Shown here piece after piece: positions 7,097-14,750 of a DNA stretch of 23,155 nt. This DNA is from Clostridiales bacterium DTU023 (GTDB lineage: Bacteria; Bacillota; Clostridia; Saccharofermentanales; DTU023): contig LFTF01000024.1 in the NCBI GenBank assembly GCA_001512945.1, positions 1 to 23,155 on the forward strand, in the 5' to 3' direction. The notes under the pieces are model-generated. The model ran no database searches. It saw only the letters and a program-made list of their open reading frames with translations, and had not been told where the DNA came from. Position numbers and translations under genes: made by a program. Position 1 is the first letter of the stretch; each line of letters begins with the position of its first letter.

Positions 7097-8384
7097 TGCC
7101 CGGATCGAGCGGGTGAATCACTTCTATACCGTACATCCACGGAGCAAGAACCTCCGGAACTCGGATCGAGCCGTCAGGCCGTTGGCATTGCTCAACTATG
7201 GCGGGGATGACACGTGAAGTCGCAAGCCCAGAACCGTTCAAGGTATGGCAGAACTCGGTTTTACCCGTTTCAGCCTGTCGGTAACGCATATTGCCTCGTC
7301 GTGCCTGGTAGTCACCGGCATTCGATACAGAGCTGACTTCCTTGTATATTTGCATACTGGGGATCCAAATTTCAATATCATATGTTTTGCGCATTCCTGC
7401 CGAACAATCTCCCGCAGCCAGTCTGCTGACACGGTGAACAAGTCCCAATCCTTCGACAAGTTTCGAGGCTTTTTTCGTAAGTTCACAAAAAGCTTGTTCC
7501 GAGTCCTCAGGTCGAGTGTACTGAAACATTTCGACCTTATTGAACTGGTGCCCGCGAATCATACCGCGCTCATCAGCTCGATATGAGCCAGCTTCTCTCC
7601 GATAACATGGCGTGAATGCGAAATATTTTTTAGGGAGTTCCGATTCCTTTAAGATTTCATCGACATGAATATTGGTCAGCGCTGTTTCTGCTGTCGGCAA
7701 AATAAATTGAAATTTATCACCGCCGCCTCTGAGCTGAAAAATGTCTTCCTCAAATTTAGGGAATTGCCCGGCAACATAACCACACTCGTAGTTGAGAATA
7801 TGTGGGGGCAGTATCATCTCGTAACCATCTTTCAAATGTTCGCTGATAAAATAGTTAAGCAAAGCCCATTCCATTATGGCGCCGACACCACGATAAATCC
7901 AAAATCCACTTCCCGAAAGTTTTGCGCCACGCTCATAGTCGATCATTCCGCATGATTCGACAAGATCAACGTGATTCTTCATTGAGGCATTGACCGTCAT
8001 AGGTTCTCCCCAAACGGACACAACCTCATTATTCTCCTTGCCCCCTGCGGGGATATCATCAGCGGGGATATTCGGAAGTGAAGCCAAAAACTCCTGCTGT
8101 TCAGTATTCATCTGCTTGATTAGGATATCGTTCTCACGAATTTGATCGCTGAGCTCACGCAGAAGTTCCGTCAGTGAAGCAATATCACCCTTCTGTTTCT
8201 TAATCAAAGGTATCTGAGCCGATTTCGTGTTGCGCTCTGCTTTAAGTTCCTCTGTTTCATGCATCAGCGCGCGACGTTTGGCATCCGCTTCAAGAAACTC
8301 CGAAAAATCAACGACGAAACCGCGCCTCGCAAGTTTTTCCGCAACTTGTTTCGGATTATTCCGAATATATACTAAATCGAGCAT
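7089..8384 (-). CDS. serS: Seryl-tRNA synthetase
   Basis: SerRS attaches serine to tRNA-Ser (and to tRNA-Sec where present) in the cytoplasm. The 431-residue length is typical. Residues about 28-105 form the long antiparallel coiled-coil arm that grips the tRNA variable arm. The class II catalytic core follows: the LPTAE loop (229-233), motif 2 FTPCYRREAGS near 257-267 and RGHQFNKVEMF (277-287). Motif 3 is at about 380-391 (HTLNGSGLATSR), where families usually read GLAVGR. The start ATG has GGAGG 6 nt upstream. No T-box leader fits in the 138 bases upstream, although many Firmicute serS genes have one. A promoter lies at 8456-8484. It overlaps yigZ by 8 bases. Confidence 0.97.
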   Translation of the reverse strand: MLDLVYIRNNPKQVAEKLARRGFVVDFSEFLEADAKRRALMHETEELKAERNTKSAQIPLIKKQKGDIASLTELLRELSDQIRENDILIKQMNTEQQEFLASLPNIPADDIPAGGKENNEVVSVWGEPMTVNASMKNHVDLVESCGMIDYERGAKLSGSGFWIYRGVGAIMEWALLNYFISEHLKDGYEMILPPHILNYECGYVAGQFPKFEEDIFQLRGGGDKFQFILPTAETALTNIHVDEILKESELPKKYFAFTPCYRREAGSYRADERGMIRGHQFNKVEMFQYTRPEDSEQAFCELTKKASKLVEGLGLVHRVSRLAAGDCSAGMRKTYDIEIWIPSMQIYKEVSSVSNAGDYQARRGNMRYRQAETGKTEFCHTLNGSGLATSRVIPAIVEQCQRPDGSIRVPEVLAPWMYGIEVIHPLDPGNG

Positions 8385-8455
8385 GTATCCCTCCAGGTAT
8401 TCATAACTGTCATTTATTCTACCATATGGCTTTTAACACGTTACTGTAATGTGCG

Positions 8456-8484
8456 ACTATTGTTCTCTCACGGACAATGGTCAA
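8456..8484 (-). promoter_or_regulatory. Putative serS promoter
   Basis: On the minus strand TTGACC (8479-8484) and AATAGT (8456-8461) are 17 nt apart. The -35 box sits in a small inverted repeat (AATGG/CCATT, 8476-8490). The 9-bp palindrome TTACTGTAA (8441-8449) overlaps the predicted transcription start and could be an operator. Confidence 0.5.
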
Positions 8485-8522
8485 GCCATTACCAGCACTC
8501 AGTTACAGTAGTGAACGTTCAC

Positions 8523-9200
8523 CTACGCGTCGTTATTTCCGATCGCTTGTTCAACGTAGTAATCCATCAGCTCACGCGGCAAAGCGCCCGGCGCATACCC
8601 CACAAAATATCCTTCACGATCAATGATGAATGTCGTGGGAAGCCCGGTGACCCCGTACTCATTAAATACTTCGCCTTGCGTATCCATCAAAACCGGAAAA
8701 GTCAGATCGTTTTCCTGTAAAAATTGCTTAATGCCTTCAACATTCTTTTCGCGTTGCGATGACGAACCTGTATTACCCTCATCGGGGAAGATAACGCCGA
8801 GAACAACGAGATCGTTAGCATTTGCGTTGTAATCCTTGTACAAGCCTTCGATGTCAGGAAGCTCCACTTTACAAGGCGGACACCAGGTCGCCCAGAAGTT
8901 GAGAAAGATCACCTTGCCCTCATATTCTGATAGCGTATGCTCTATCCCAAACTGGTCCTGCAGTGTGAAGTCGTAAGCTTTTATTATATTTTCTGTTTGT
9001 GTCGGTGTTGTCGCGCCCCCGGGTGGTTGAGTTTCTGCGGACTGATCAACCGTCGTCACAGGTGGTGTCTGATCCTGATTATCGGATTGTTTTTTCGCGC
9101 AGGCCGTGCTTAACAGCAGTGTCGTGAGAAGAAGTACAACCAGTGCAAGCGCAAGCGCGGGACGCGCCATTTTTAATTGTATAGTTGGTTTCTGTATCAT
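8523..9200 (-). CDS. TlpA/ResA-like thiol-disulfide lipoprotein
   Basis: This 225-residue lipoprotein carries a thioredoxin-like domain on the outer face of the membrane. A hydrophobic signal (residues 14-30) ends in the lipobox LSTAC (Cys34), followed by a Pro/Thr/Gln-rich spacer (about 35-72). The redox domain (about 75-220) has FWATWCPPC, with active-site cysteines 107 and 110, and the cis-proline segment GLPTTFIID. It is expected to reduce or isomerise extracytoplasmic disulfides with electrons from the CcdA-type protein encoded 24 bases upstream; that pairing is well known in cytochrome c maturation and sporulation systems. The start at 9200 has AAGG 6-7 nt upstream. The stop codon abuts a 12-bp palindrome, GTGAACGTTCAC (8511-8522). 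Confidence 0.92.
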   Translation of the reverse strand: MIQKPTIQLKMARPALALALVVLLLTTLLLSTACAKKQSDNQDQTPPVTTVDQSAETQPPGGATTPTQTENIIKAYDFTLQDQFGIEHTLSEYEGKVIFLNFWATWCPPCKVELPDIEGLYKDYNANANDLVVLGVIFPDEGNTGSSSQREKNVEGIKQFLQENDLTFPVLMDTQGEVFNEYGVTGLPTTFIIDREGYFVGYAPGALPRELMDYYVEQAIGNNDA

Positions 9201-9224
9201 AATTTACCTTATTCTTTCCAAATT

Positions 9225-9938
9225 TTATCCGCCGTAAAGGCCAGCAATCATCAAGATTCCGATGATCAGCATAAGGAGTCCCCCCAGGATAACTGTGTAT
9301 TTCATAACTTTGTTATGGCGCCTAAAAAAAGCAAGCGCCTGTGTCGTAAAGAGTCCTACGAGAAGAAACGGGATCGTGAATCCAAGCACATAAACACCGA
9401 CAAGCAACAGTCCTTGACTTCGATGTGCGGCACTCGCGGCCATTAAAAGAACGCTCGACATTGCCGGACCGATGCAGGGTGTCCAAGCGAAGCTGAACGT
9501 AAATCCCATCAAGTAAGCGATGAACGGGTTCATCGCGAACTTATCTAGATTAAATGGCAAACGCCGCTCTTTCGAAAGAAAAAATGATGACCCAAATACT
9601 CCGAGCTGATAAAGCCCGAACGCAATGACCAGAACTCCGCCCCCAATAACAAAGGCGCGTCTGTATTCTTTGAAGAACTCGCCCGCTGCGGTAAAACCAA
9701 GTGCGAGAATAAAGAAGGTTGACGCAATGCCGAGCACAAAGAACAACGTATTTAGAAAAACACGCTTTCTCGGATATTCGACTGTGCCATCCTCGCTTAC
9801 AGAATAGGTCCCGCCTGCAAGATATCCGATATACATAGGAAGCAACGGCAGAACGCAAGGCGAGAGAAAACTGACCAGTCCTTGCAAAAAGACGGTCAGA
9901 ACGGGAATCGATTGTTTTATTTCTAAGGCAGGTGGCAT
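9225..9938 (-). CDS. ccdA: CcdA-type transmembrane thiol-disulfide transporter
   Basis: This 237-residue integral membrane protein belongs to the CcdA/DsbD-beta family, which moves reducing equivalents from cytoplasmic thioredoxin across the membrane. Six hydrophobic segments are visible. The two redox cysteines are in the expected places: SFLSPCVLPLLP (Cys28, first helix) and FAWTPCIGP (fourth helix). The PMYIGYLAGG and GFTIPFLLVG segments are family-typical. The ATG has AAAGGA 7 nt upstream. The tlpA-like gene follows after 24 bases, so electrons probably pass from CcdA to that lipoprotein. No cytochrome c synthesis genes are in the window, so a general extracellular disulfide role is equally possible. 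Confidence 0.93.
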   Translation of the reverse strand: MPPALEIKQSIPVLTVFLQGLVSFLSPCVLPLLPMYIGYLAGGTYSVSEDGTVEYPRKRVFLNTLFFVLGIASTFFILALGFTAAGEFFKEYRRAFVIGGGVLVIAFGLYQLGVFGSSFFLSKERRLPFNLDKFAMNPFIAYLMGFTFSFAWTPCIGPAMSSVLLMAASAAHRSQGLLLVGVYVLGFTIPFLLVGLFTTQALAFFRRHNKVMKYTVILGGLLMLIIGILMIAGLYGG

Positions 9939-10048
9939 AAATTAATCCTTTATAAACAGATATTTGAATGTCTGCGTGCCGCGTCATGCGTTAACACACA
10001 GCCATCATTCTATCAATTTAAGTGATCAGAGATGTCACGAACGAAACA

Positions 10049-10933
10049 CTACTCATCGATGGGGAGAAACCCCTCGCCATAAACTTCATCGTATGAGGTG
10101 ACAATCATCAGCGCTTCCGGGTCGATTTTCATGACAAATTTTCGCATCTCGGGTACCTGGGATCGGCTACATGCGCACATGACGACCGGTCGGTGTTCAT
10201 TCGAATAGGCGCCTTTTGCTCGGAGAATAGTTGATCCCCGTTCAAGTTCCTCGCCAATCTTCCTTGCGATTTCCTCGCCATGTTCAGAAATTATCATGGC
10301 TAGTTTCCCGGAGATAACACCGAACATAATCTTGTCGATAACGAGGATCATAATGGCACTGTAAACAAACCCATAAAGAACGGCATCGACCTGATGGAAG
10401 ACAAAGCCACCACACAAAACAATGATGCCGTCAACAAACATCGTAATCTGACCCACTGACATATGCGGCCTTTTCTTACGAAGTGACATAATAATAAGAT
10501 CCGACCCCCCTGTACAACTCTTGTTCTGATAGATAATCGCGAGTCCTATTCCGGCCAGCGCACCGGCAAACAAGGCAGCCAAAAGCGGTTCTCCTTTGTA
10601 GACAGGCAGCCTTGGACAGATGAGGTCAAGAAAGATTGTGTTGACGATTATCGTCTGCAACGAACGCAGCAGAAAGTTTTTTCCGAGGATCCGAAAGGCC
10701 ATGAGAATGATAGGGATATTCAAGATTAATACGACTGTCCCGATTGGCAGTTTCGTGAAGTGATTGATCAGGATTGCAATACCTGTGAATCCTCCGGGCG
10801 CGAAATCTGCTTGAGCCGCAAAATTATAGATTCCGACGGCAAAGAAGAGAGAACCGAGAATATCGTATAGTAAATTTATCCCGAAGTTGCGAACGAAATT
10901 ACCCACTGCATTGCGTTTCAAAAGACTTGACAC
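10049..10933 (-). CDS. YitT-family membrane protein (DUF161/DUF2179)
   Basis: This 294-residue protein has about five to six membrane segments in residues 15-205, then a soluble DUF2179 domain (about 207-290). Family signatures include NFAAQADFAPGGFTGIAIL, GLAIIYQNKSCTGGSDLIIM and the C-terminal GEGFLPI. Members are often annotated as YitT proteins; transport has been suggested, but substrates are not established. The start is a GTG at 10933 with GGAG about 11 nt before it. The start codon and ribosome site lie within a potential 8-bp hairpin (10933-10979). It lies 70 bases downstream of the LCP gene and may be in the same transcript. Confidence 0.92.
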   Translation of the reverse strand: MSSLLKRNAVGNFVRNFGINLLYDILGSLFFAVGIYNFAAQADFAPGGFTGIAILINHFTKLPIGTVVLILNIPIILMAFRILGKNFLLRSLQTIIVNTIFLDLICPRLPVYKGEPLLAALFAGALAGIGLAIIYQNKSCTGGSDLIIMSLRKKRPHMSVGQITMFVDGIIVLCGGFVFHQVDAVLYGFVYSAIMILVIDKIMFGVISGKLAMIISEHGEEIARKIGEELERGSTILRAKGAYSNEHRPVVMCACSRSQVPEMRKFVMKIDPEALMIVTSYDEVYGEGFLPIDE

Positions 10934-10979
10934 CGTTTCTTTTTCTCCGATCTTTACATCGCTCGCGCAACAGAAACGG
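10933..10979 (-). promoter_or_regulatory. Potential hairpin masking the yitT ribosome site
   Basis: CCGTTTCT (minus strand, 10972-10979) pairs perfectly with AGAAACGG (10933-10940). The loop holds the GGAG ribosome site, and the 3' arm ends on the first base of the GTG start codon. Folding of the leader would therefore limit initiation. Confidence 0.45.
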
Positions 10980-11003
10980 AGCGGGCGTATGGGTGCGATA
11001 ATT

Positions 11004-12104
11004 TTAATTCGTTAAAAAACTCACAAGCCGATTGTGTGTTTTGACCATGTCGAATCGCCACACCTCCTGGCCACTGCTGTAATATCTGTTTGTTTCACTC
11101 CATGCGGGAATTTGCAGCTGGCGTCTACCGTACGACAAATATGACGGTGCTTTTGAAATATAGCGATTCAGATCTAGATTTGTGTACGTGTTCGCCAAAA
11201 CCACCGTCGCGACCTTGTAAACAGATGCCGCCCCTTGAGATGCCATTTCATTAATGACACAATTGATTACGTTGCGTTGCCTTTGATTGCGCTGGAAGTC
11301 GCTGTCAATCTTCCGGAGCCTCGCGTAGGCAAGCGCCTGCTGCCCATTAAAACGGTTGTATCCTTCTGGAAAATTCAGATAAGCTGCTTCACTCGACGTT
11401 AATGTAATACCAACTCCGTCGATCGCGTCAATAATTCTGACAAAAGAATTGAAATTAATGGCGACAAATCCTGTGATCGGGATACCAAAATTTCGTTCAA
11501 CCGTTTTGATCGCAAGCCTCGGGCCACCATACGAATAGGCAGCATTTAATAAGCCCCAATCATGCCGAGGGATTCCGATCTTGACATACATTGCGCGCAT
11601 CAGTGAAACGATATTGATCTGTTTTGTGTTGTGGTTGATCGATATTATCATAGTGACATCAGAACGCCCCCGATAGCTTCCGGTATCAATACCGAAAAGA
11701 AGAATGTTTTCAATCCCATTCATCGTCTTTAACGGTATATTCACAGCCGGCTTCGAAGTTGAAGCTGTCTGCTGATCAGGAGCTGCCTGCTGCGGATCTG
11801 CCTGATCGCCATCGATCAGATACTGCAGCTGATCAAAATCATCTTCCATTAATCCTTGAAGTTCCGGTTCATATTCCAAAAAGAAATCTGTATCAGTCAA
11901 GTCCTGGATCTCTTGGAACGCGCCAACTTGAGGATTCTCATAAGTGATCCGCGACATCATATCAGCATAGATTGCATAGAACCCTATAAATAATGAGAGA
12001 AACAAGCCCGATACTACACCAAGCGCAACAAACTTTAACGGATAAAGCCGGCCGATTGCCGAACGAGTTTTGCGTGTCTTACTGGCGCCTTCTATCTGTG
12101 TCAT
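11004..12104 (-). CDS. LytR-CpsA-Psr (LCP) family cell-wall polymer ligase
   Basis: LCP enzymes transfer lipid-linked anionic polymers onto peptidoglycan at the outer membrane face. The protein is 366 residues from the ATG at 12104: a short basic cytoplasmic tail, one membrane helix (about 21-46), an acidic Gln-rich stalk and the LCP domain. Conserved pieces are NILLFGIDTG, RGRSDVTMIIS, the Arg in SLMRAMYV, and AYARLRKIDSDFQRNQRQR near the C-terminus, which supplies the pyrophosphate-binding arginines. The usual SIPRD reads SLMRA here, so the Asp after the Arg is replaced by Ala. The open frame extends upstream to a TTG, but AAGGAG lies 13 nt before the ATG and inside that extension, so the ATG is preferred. 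Confidence 0.9.
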   Translation of the reverse strand: MTQIEGASKTRKTRSAIGRLYPLKFVALGVVSGLFLSLFIGFYAIYADMMSRITYENPQVGAFQEIQDLTDTDFFLEYEPELQGLMEDDFDQLQYLIDGDQADPQQAAPDQQTASTSKPAVNIPLKTMNGIENILLFGIDTGSYRGRSDVTMIISINHNTKQINIVSLMRAMYVKIGIPRHDWGLLNAAYSYGGPRLAIKTVERNFGIPITGFVAINFNSFVRIIDAIDGVGITLTSSEAAYLNFPEGYNRFNGQQALAYARLRKIDSDFQRNQRQRNVINCVINEMASQGAASVYKVATVVLANTYTNLDLNRYISKAPSYLSYGRRQLQIPAWSETNRYYSSGQEVWRFDMVKTHNRLVSFLTN

Positions 12105-12225
12105 CGTAATGTGTATTCTCCTTGGAATTCTGGAACTGTCATCCAACAAAATAATAGCTGTTCAGATCTAAGCGCTCAGCCAAAATAGTAGTTGTGACGA
12201 CATGGTAAATTTCGAGTCCGCAAAA

Positions 12226-13050
12226 TCATCTCATCGCGCCCCATTGCCCACCAGCAACTAGAATAGAATTACCAATAAGTGACAAAATAATGTAAACCGC
12301 TATAAGAACAAGTGAAACAAGCCAAAGCTGCTTAGCACTTGCCTTCGAACCTGATGTGCAGGTGAAAATAGTGGCCACTAACCAGAGCACCGGAACAAGA
12401 TGTAGGATCGACAGCAGGTGAATGAACCCTCCTAATGAGATAATGAATCCGAGAATCATGACGAAAAGGGTGATCGGCAAAACTATATTCAAATAGGAAG
12501 AATACCTGGCGAATGTATCCTGCCAGCTCTCATCTTCTTTCAACCAGTATCGTTTGCAGAACCATGCGGCTGTTGGCATCGCAACAATCATAATCATGTT
12601 AAAAAACCATAAGAGAAAGAATCCGCCCGCATGCCAATTCATCATTCTACTGCTTGCAAGCGTGTAAAATAATGTGATTAGAAATGGGACGATTGCGGCA
12701 AATAGAACATGCATCGGTTCAGTGGTTCCCAAAATACCTTTCCCGAGCCAGCTAAAATAGCGCTTCCCTTCAAGTGCCAAGGCTGAAGGTGGTTTAGGTT
12801 CGATGGGATACGGTTGTGGATAGGGCGGCGGCGCCCCAGGCACACCCTGTTGCTGAGGCGAGTAAGGTTGAGCTACTGCAGGATATCCTTGTGTAGGAGG
12901 TTGGGACTGATAAGATACGGGTACCTCTTCGGGTTGCGCGACTGGTGCGACAATATTTTCTTCTGCAACGGCTTCTTGCCGTTTGCCACATTTGCCGCAA
13001 AACATTGCTTCATCGTTGAGTTCTGCTTGACAATAAAGACAATTCTTCAT
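12226..13050 (-). CDS. Zinc-ribbon multi-pass membrane protein, proline-rich linker
   Basis: This 274-residue protein of unknown function is built from three parts. Residues 1-25 are a zinc ribbon with Cys4, Cys7, Cys18 and Cys21 (CLYC and CGKC pairs). Residues 26-95 are a Pro/Gln/Tyr-rich low-complexity linker. Residues about 105-270 hold roughly five membrane helices. Such zinc-ribbon-plus-TM proteins are common in Firmicutes, and the ribbon is thought to sit in the cytoplasm. The start at 13050 is preferred over the longer frame because GAGGAAG lies 5 nt upstream. An extended -10 promoter within inverted repeats precedes it. The PPP run in the linker would make it a natural client of polyproline-stall rescue factors. 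No function can be assigned. Confidence 0.8.
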   Translation of the reverse strand: MKNCLYCQAELNDEAMFCGKCGKRQEAVAEENIVAPVAQPEEVPVSYQSQPPTQGYPAVAQPYSPQQQGVPGAPPPYPQPYPIEPKPPSALALEGKRYFSWLGKGILGTTEPMHVLFAAIVPFLITLFYTLASSRMMNWHAGGFFLLWFFNMIMIVAMPTAAWFCKRYWLKEDESWQDTFARYSSYLNIVLPITLFVMILGFIISLGGFIHLLSILHLVPVLWLVATIFTCTSGSKASAKQLWLVSLVLIAVYIILSLIGNSILVAGGQWGAMR

Positions 13051-13066
13051 GTTATCTTCCTCTTTT

Positions 13067-13149
13067 CTGGCGGATATCCATCTGTGCAAATAAAGATGGA
13101 CAGTTTGTCTCTCAAAGTGTCTGAATTATATCATACAGACGTCCGCCAG
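13067..13149 (-). promoter_or_regulatory. Extended -10 promoter of the zinc-ribbon gene within nested inverted repeats
   Basis: On the minus strand TGATATAAT gives a perfect TATAAT (13125-13130) with an extended -10; the -35 region is poor. The -10 box lies inside GTCTG/CAGAC (13119-13123 and 13136-13140). The hairpin TCCATCT/AGATGGA (13077-13083, 13094-13100) lies in the predicted leader. CTGGCGGA/TCCGCCAG (13067-13074, 13142-13149) frames the whole region. Confidence 0.55.
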
Positions 13150-13269
13150 AGACTTCCTATTAATTTTTATTCAAATAGATTCCTCCCTAAGTTCATGGGT
13201 TCCATGATACGATTATGTATAGACAGCTACTTGCTGACCCATCCATAACTGGAGAAGGAGTAGATAATT

Positions 13270-13716
13270 ATGAGAGCGCTGATTCAACGCGTACAGGAAG
13301 CTAGTGTCGATTGCGATGACGGTTTTGAATCCCGTATCGGTCACGGATATTTAATTCTATTGGGAGTTGGGGTAGAAGATGACGAGAACATATGTGCTCG
13401 GCTGTGGCAAAAAATCAACAAACTTCGACTATTTAAAGATGACCACGGCAAAACAAACCTTGATCTGACGGCAGTAGCCGGGAGCGTTTTAATTGTTTCT
13501 CAGTTTACGCTTTTTGCTGACACAAAAAAGGGGAATCGACCAAGCTTCGTCTATGCGGCACCCCCTGAAAAAGGCGAAAAGCTTTACGATTATTTTGTTG
13601 AGCTCGCGCGTCGAGACGTACCCGTTGTAGGCACTGGATCATTCGGCGCTGAAATGAAGGTTCATTTGGTCAACGACGGACCATTTACTATTTGGCTTGA
13701 TACCGATCTGTTTTAG
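13270..13716 (+). CDS. dtd: D-aminoacyl-tRNA deacylase
   Basis: DTD hydrolyses D-amino acids (and glycine) mischarged on tRNAs, recycling the tRNA and keeping D-residues out of proteins. The 148-residue length is standard. The N-terminal MRALIQRVQEASV is typical. The catalytic SQFTLFAD motif lies at 77-84, and the cross-subunit Gly-cisPro motif is in NDGPFT (135-140, GP at 137-138). TGSFGAEMKVHLVNDGP is a strong family match. AAGGAG (13255-13260) lies 9 nt before the ATG. It is a single plus-strand gene divergent from the zinc-ribbon gene, and its stop overlaps the ispE stop by 4 bases. The palindrome TCATGG-3-CCATGA (13193-13207) precedes it and could be an operator. Confidence 0.97.
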   Translation: MRALIQRVQEASVDCDDGFESRIGHGYLILLGVGVEDDENICARLWQKINKLRLFKDDHGKTNLDLTAVAGSVLIVSQFTLFADTKKGNRPSFVYAAPPEKGEKLYDYFVELARRDVPVVGTGSFGAEMKVHLVNDGPFTIWLDTDLF

Positions 13717-14747
13717 TGTGAGAAAATTTCTGTTTCCGGTGAAAGCTCTGTCTTGATCAAAAGAAAATCCGGCATTTCCACGGAAAGTGATCTGTAGGCA
13801 CGGTCGAGCTCGTCTTCACTTCCAAATACACCAAAACAGGTAGGGCCACTCCCCGTCATAGATACAGCTACGGCGCTGGTCGCACGAAGCGCAGTGATCG
13901 TTGACAAAATTTCTGGTCGATGTCGCGCAACGACTGGTAAGAAATCGTTCTTCGCATAATGTTGGAACTCGGTACCATTGAAATCAAATAAAACATCTTC
14001 CCATTGATCATCCGTCGATGAGAATAATGGTTCTCTGGCGCATTCGTCTGCTCTTTCACTATAAGACTCATCAAACCATCTGAACGCGTCGACCGTTTGA
14101 ACAGAAACATTTGGTACAACTAGCAAAAGAGGAATAACAGGCGCCTTCAAGTTATGTGTCATCTTTTCGCCCATTCCTCTGCATACCCGAACACCGCCCG
14201 AAAGGCAAAAGGGAATATCGGCACCACCCACAAGCGCGATGCGTTCAAGATCATTGAGCGACAGTGAATTGCGTTCTTTCCCTGATTTTTCTGCTAATCC
14301 ATTTTGCCAGCAATCCCAAAGAAATCGAAGCACAGCTGCTGCATCTGCACTTCCCCCCCCAAGTCCTGCCGCTGAAGGGATTTTCTTATCGATTTTAGCC
14401 TCAAATTTCACAGATGATGGATCAATGCCAATCTCAGTACAAAATAACTGCGCTACGCGGTAGCACAGATTGGATTGTCCGTCCGGAATATCCGGATCGT
14501 TCGTATTAACAAGCCAACCAAATTCATCGTTGGAACCATTTCCGGGCGCCAGACCGGCCCTATCCGAGTTTAATTTTGATTGATTGTTCGATCTGAGTGA
14601 CAAAAAAAGACGATCCGCCAGTCGTAGTGTTGCCATGACAGACATAAGTTCATGGTAACCGTCCGGCCGGCGGCTCAAGATTTCTAACGATAAATTGATC
14701 TTCGCGCGCGCATCAACATGCGCTTGTCGTGGCAAAAAGTCGTTCAC
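13713..14747 (-). CDS. ispE: 4-diphosphocytidyl-2-C-methyl-D-erythritol kinase
   Basis: IspE phosphorylates CDP-methylerythritol with ATP in the non-mevalonate (MEP) pathway to isoprenoids. GHMP-kinase features are intact: AKINLSLEILSRRPDGYHEL (catalytic-site Lys16), the glycine-rich PSAAGLGGGSADAAA (124-138), GGADIPFCLSGG with catalytic Asp177, and the C-terminal TGSGPTCFGVF. At 344 residues it is longer than the usual 280-300. The excess is mainly a hydrophilic insertion at about 52-88, which shows no frameshift. The start is a GTG at 14747, three bases after the veg stop, so coupling to veg is likely. Order veg-ispE matches the conserved Firmicute arrangement; the sspF gene often found between them is missing. 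Confidence 0.95.
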   Translation of the reverse strand: MNDFLPRQAHVDARAKINLSLEILSRRPDGYHELMSVMATLRLADRLFLSLRSNNQSKLNSDRAGLAPGNGSNDEFGWLVNTNDPDIPDGQSNLCYRVAQLFCTEIGIDPSSVKFEAKIDKKIPSAAGLGGGSADAAAVLRFLWDCWQNGLAEKSGKERNSLSLNDLERIALVGGADIPFCLSGGVRVCRGMGEKMTHNLKAPVIPLLLVVPNVSVQTVDAFRWFDESYSERADECAREPLFSSTDDQWEDVLFDFNGTEFQHYAKNDFLPVVARHRPEILSTITALRATSAVAVSMTGSGPTCFGVFGSEDELDRAYRSLSVEMPDFLLIKTELSPETEIFSH

Positions 14748-14750
14748 GAC

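Noticed and set aside
7665..7955. Plus-strand frames inside serS and other genes
   Set aside because: They are antisense shadows of well-supported genes with no ribosome sites or known domains.
8385..8522. T-box riboswitch upstream of serS
   Set aside because: No T-box sequence or specifier-stem features, and the space is too short.
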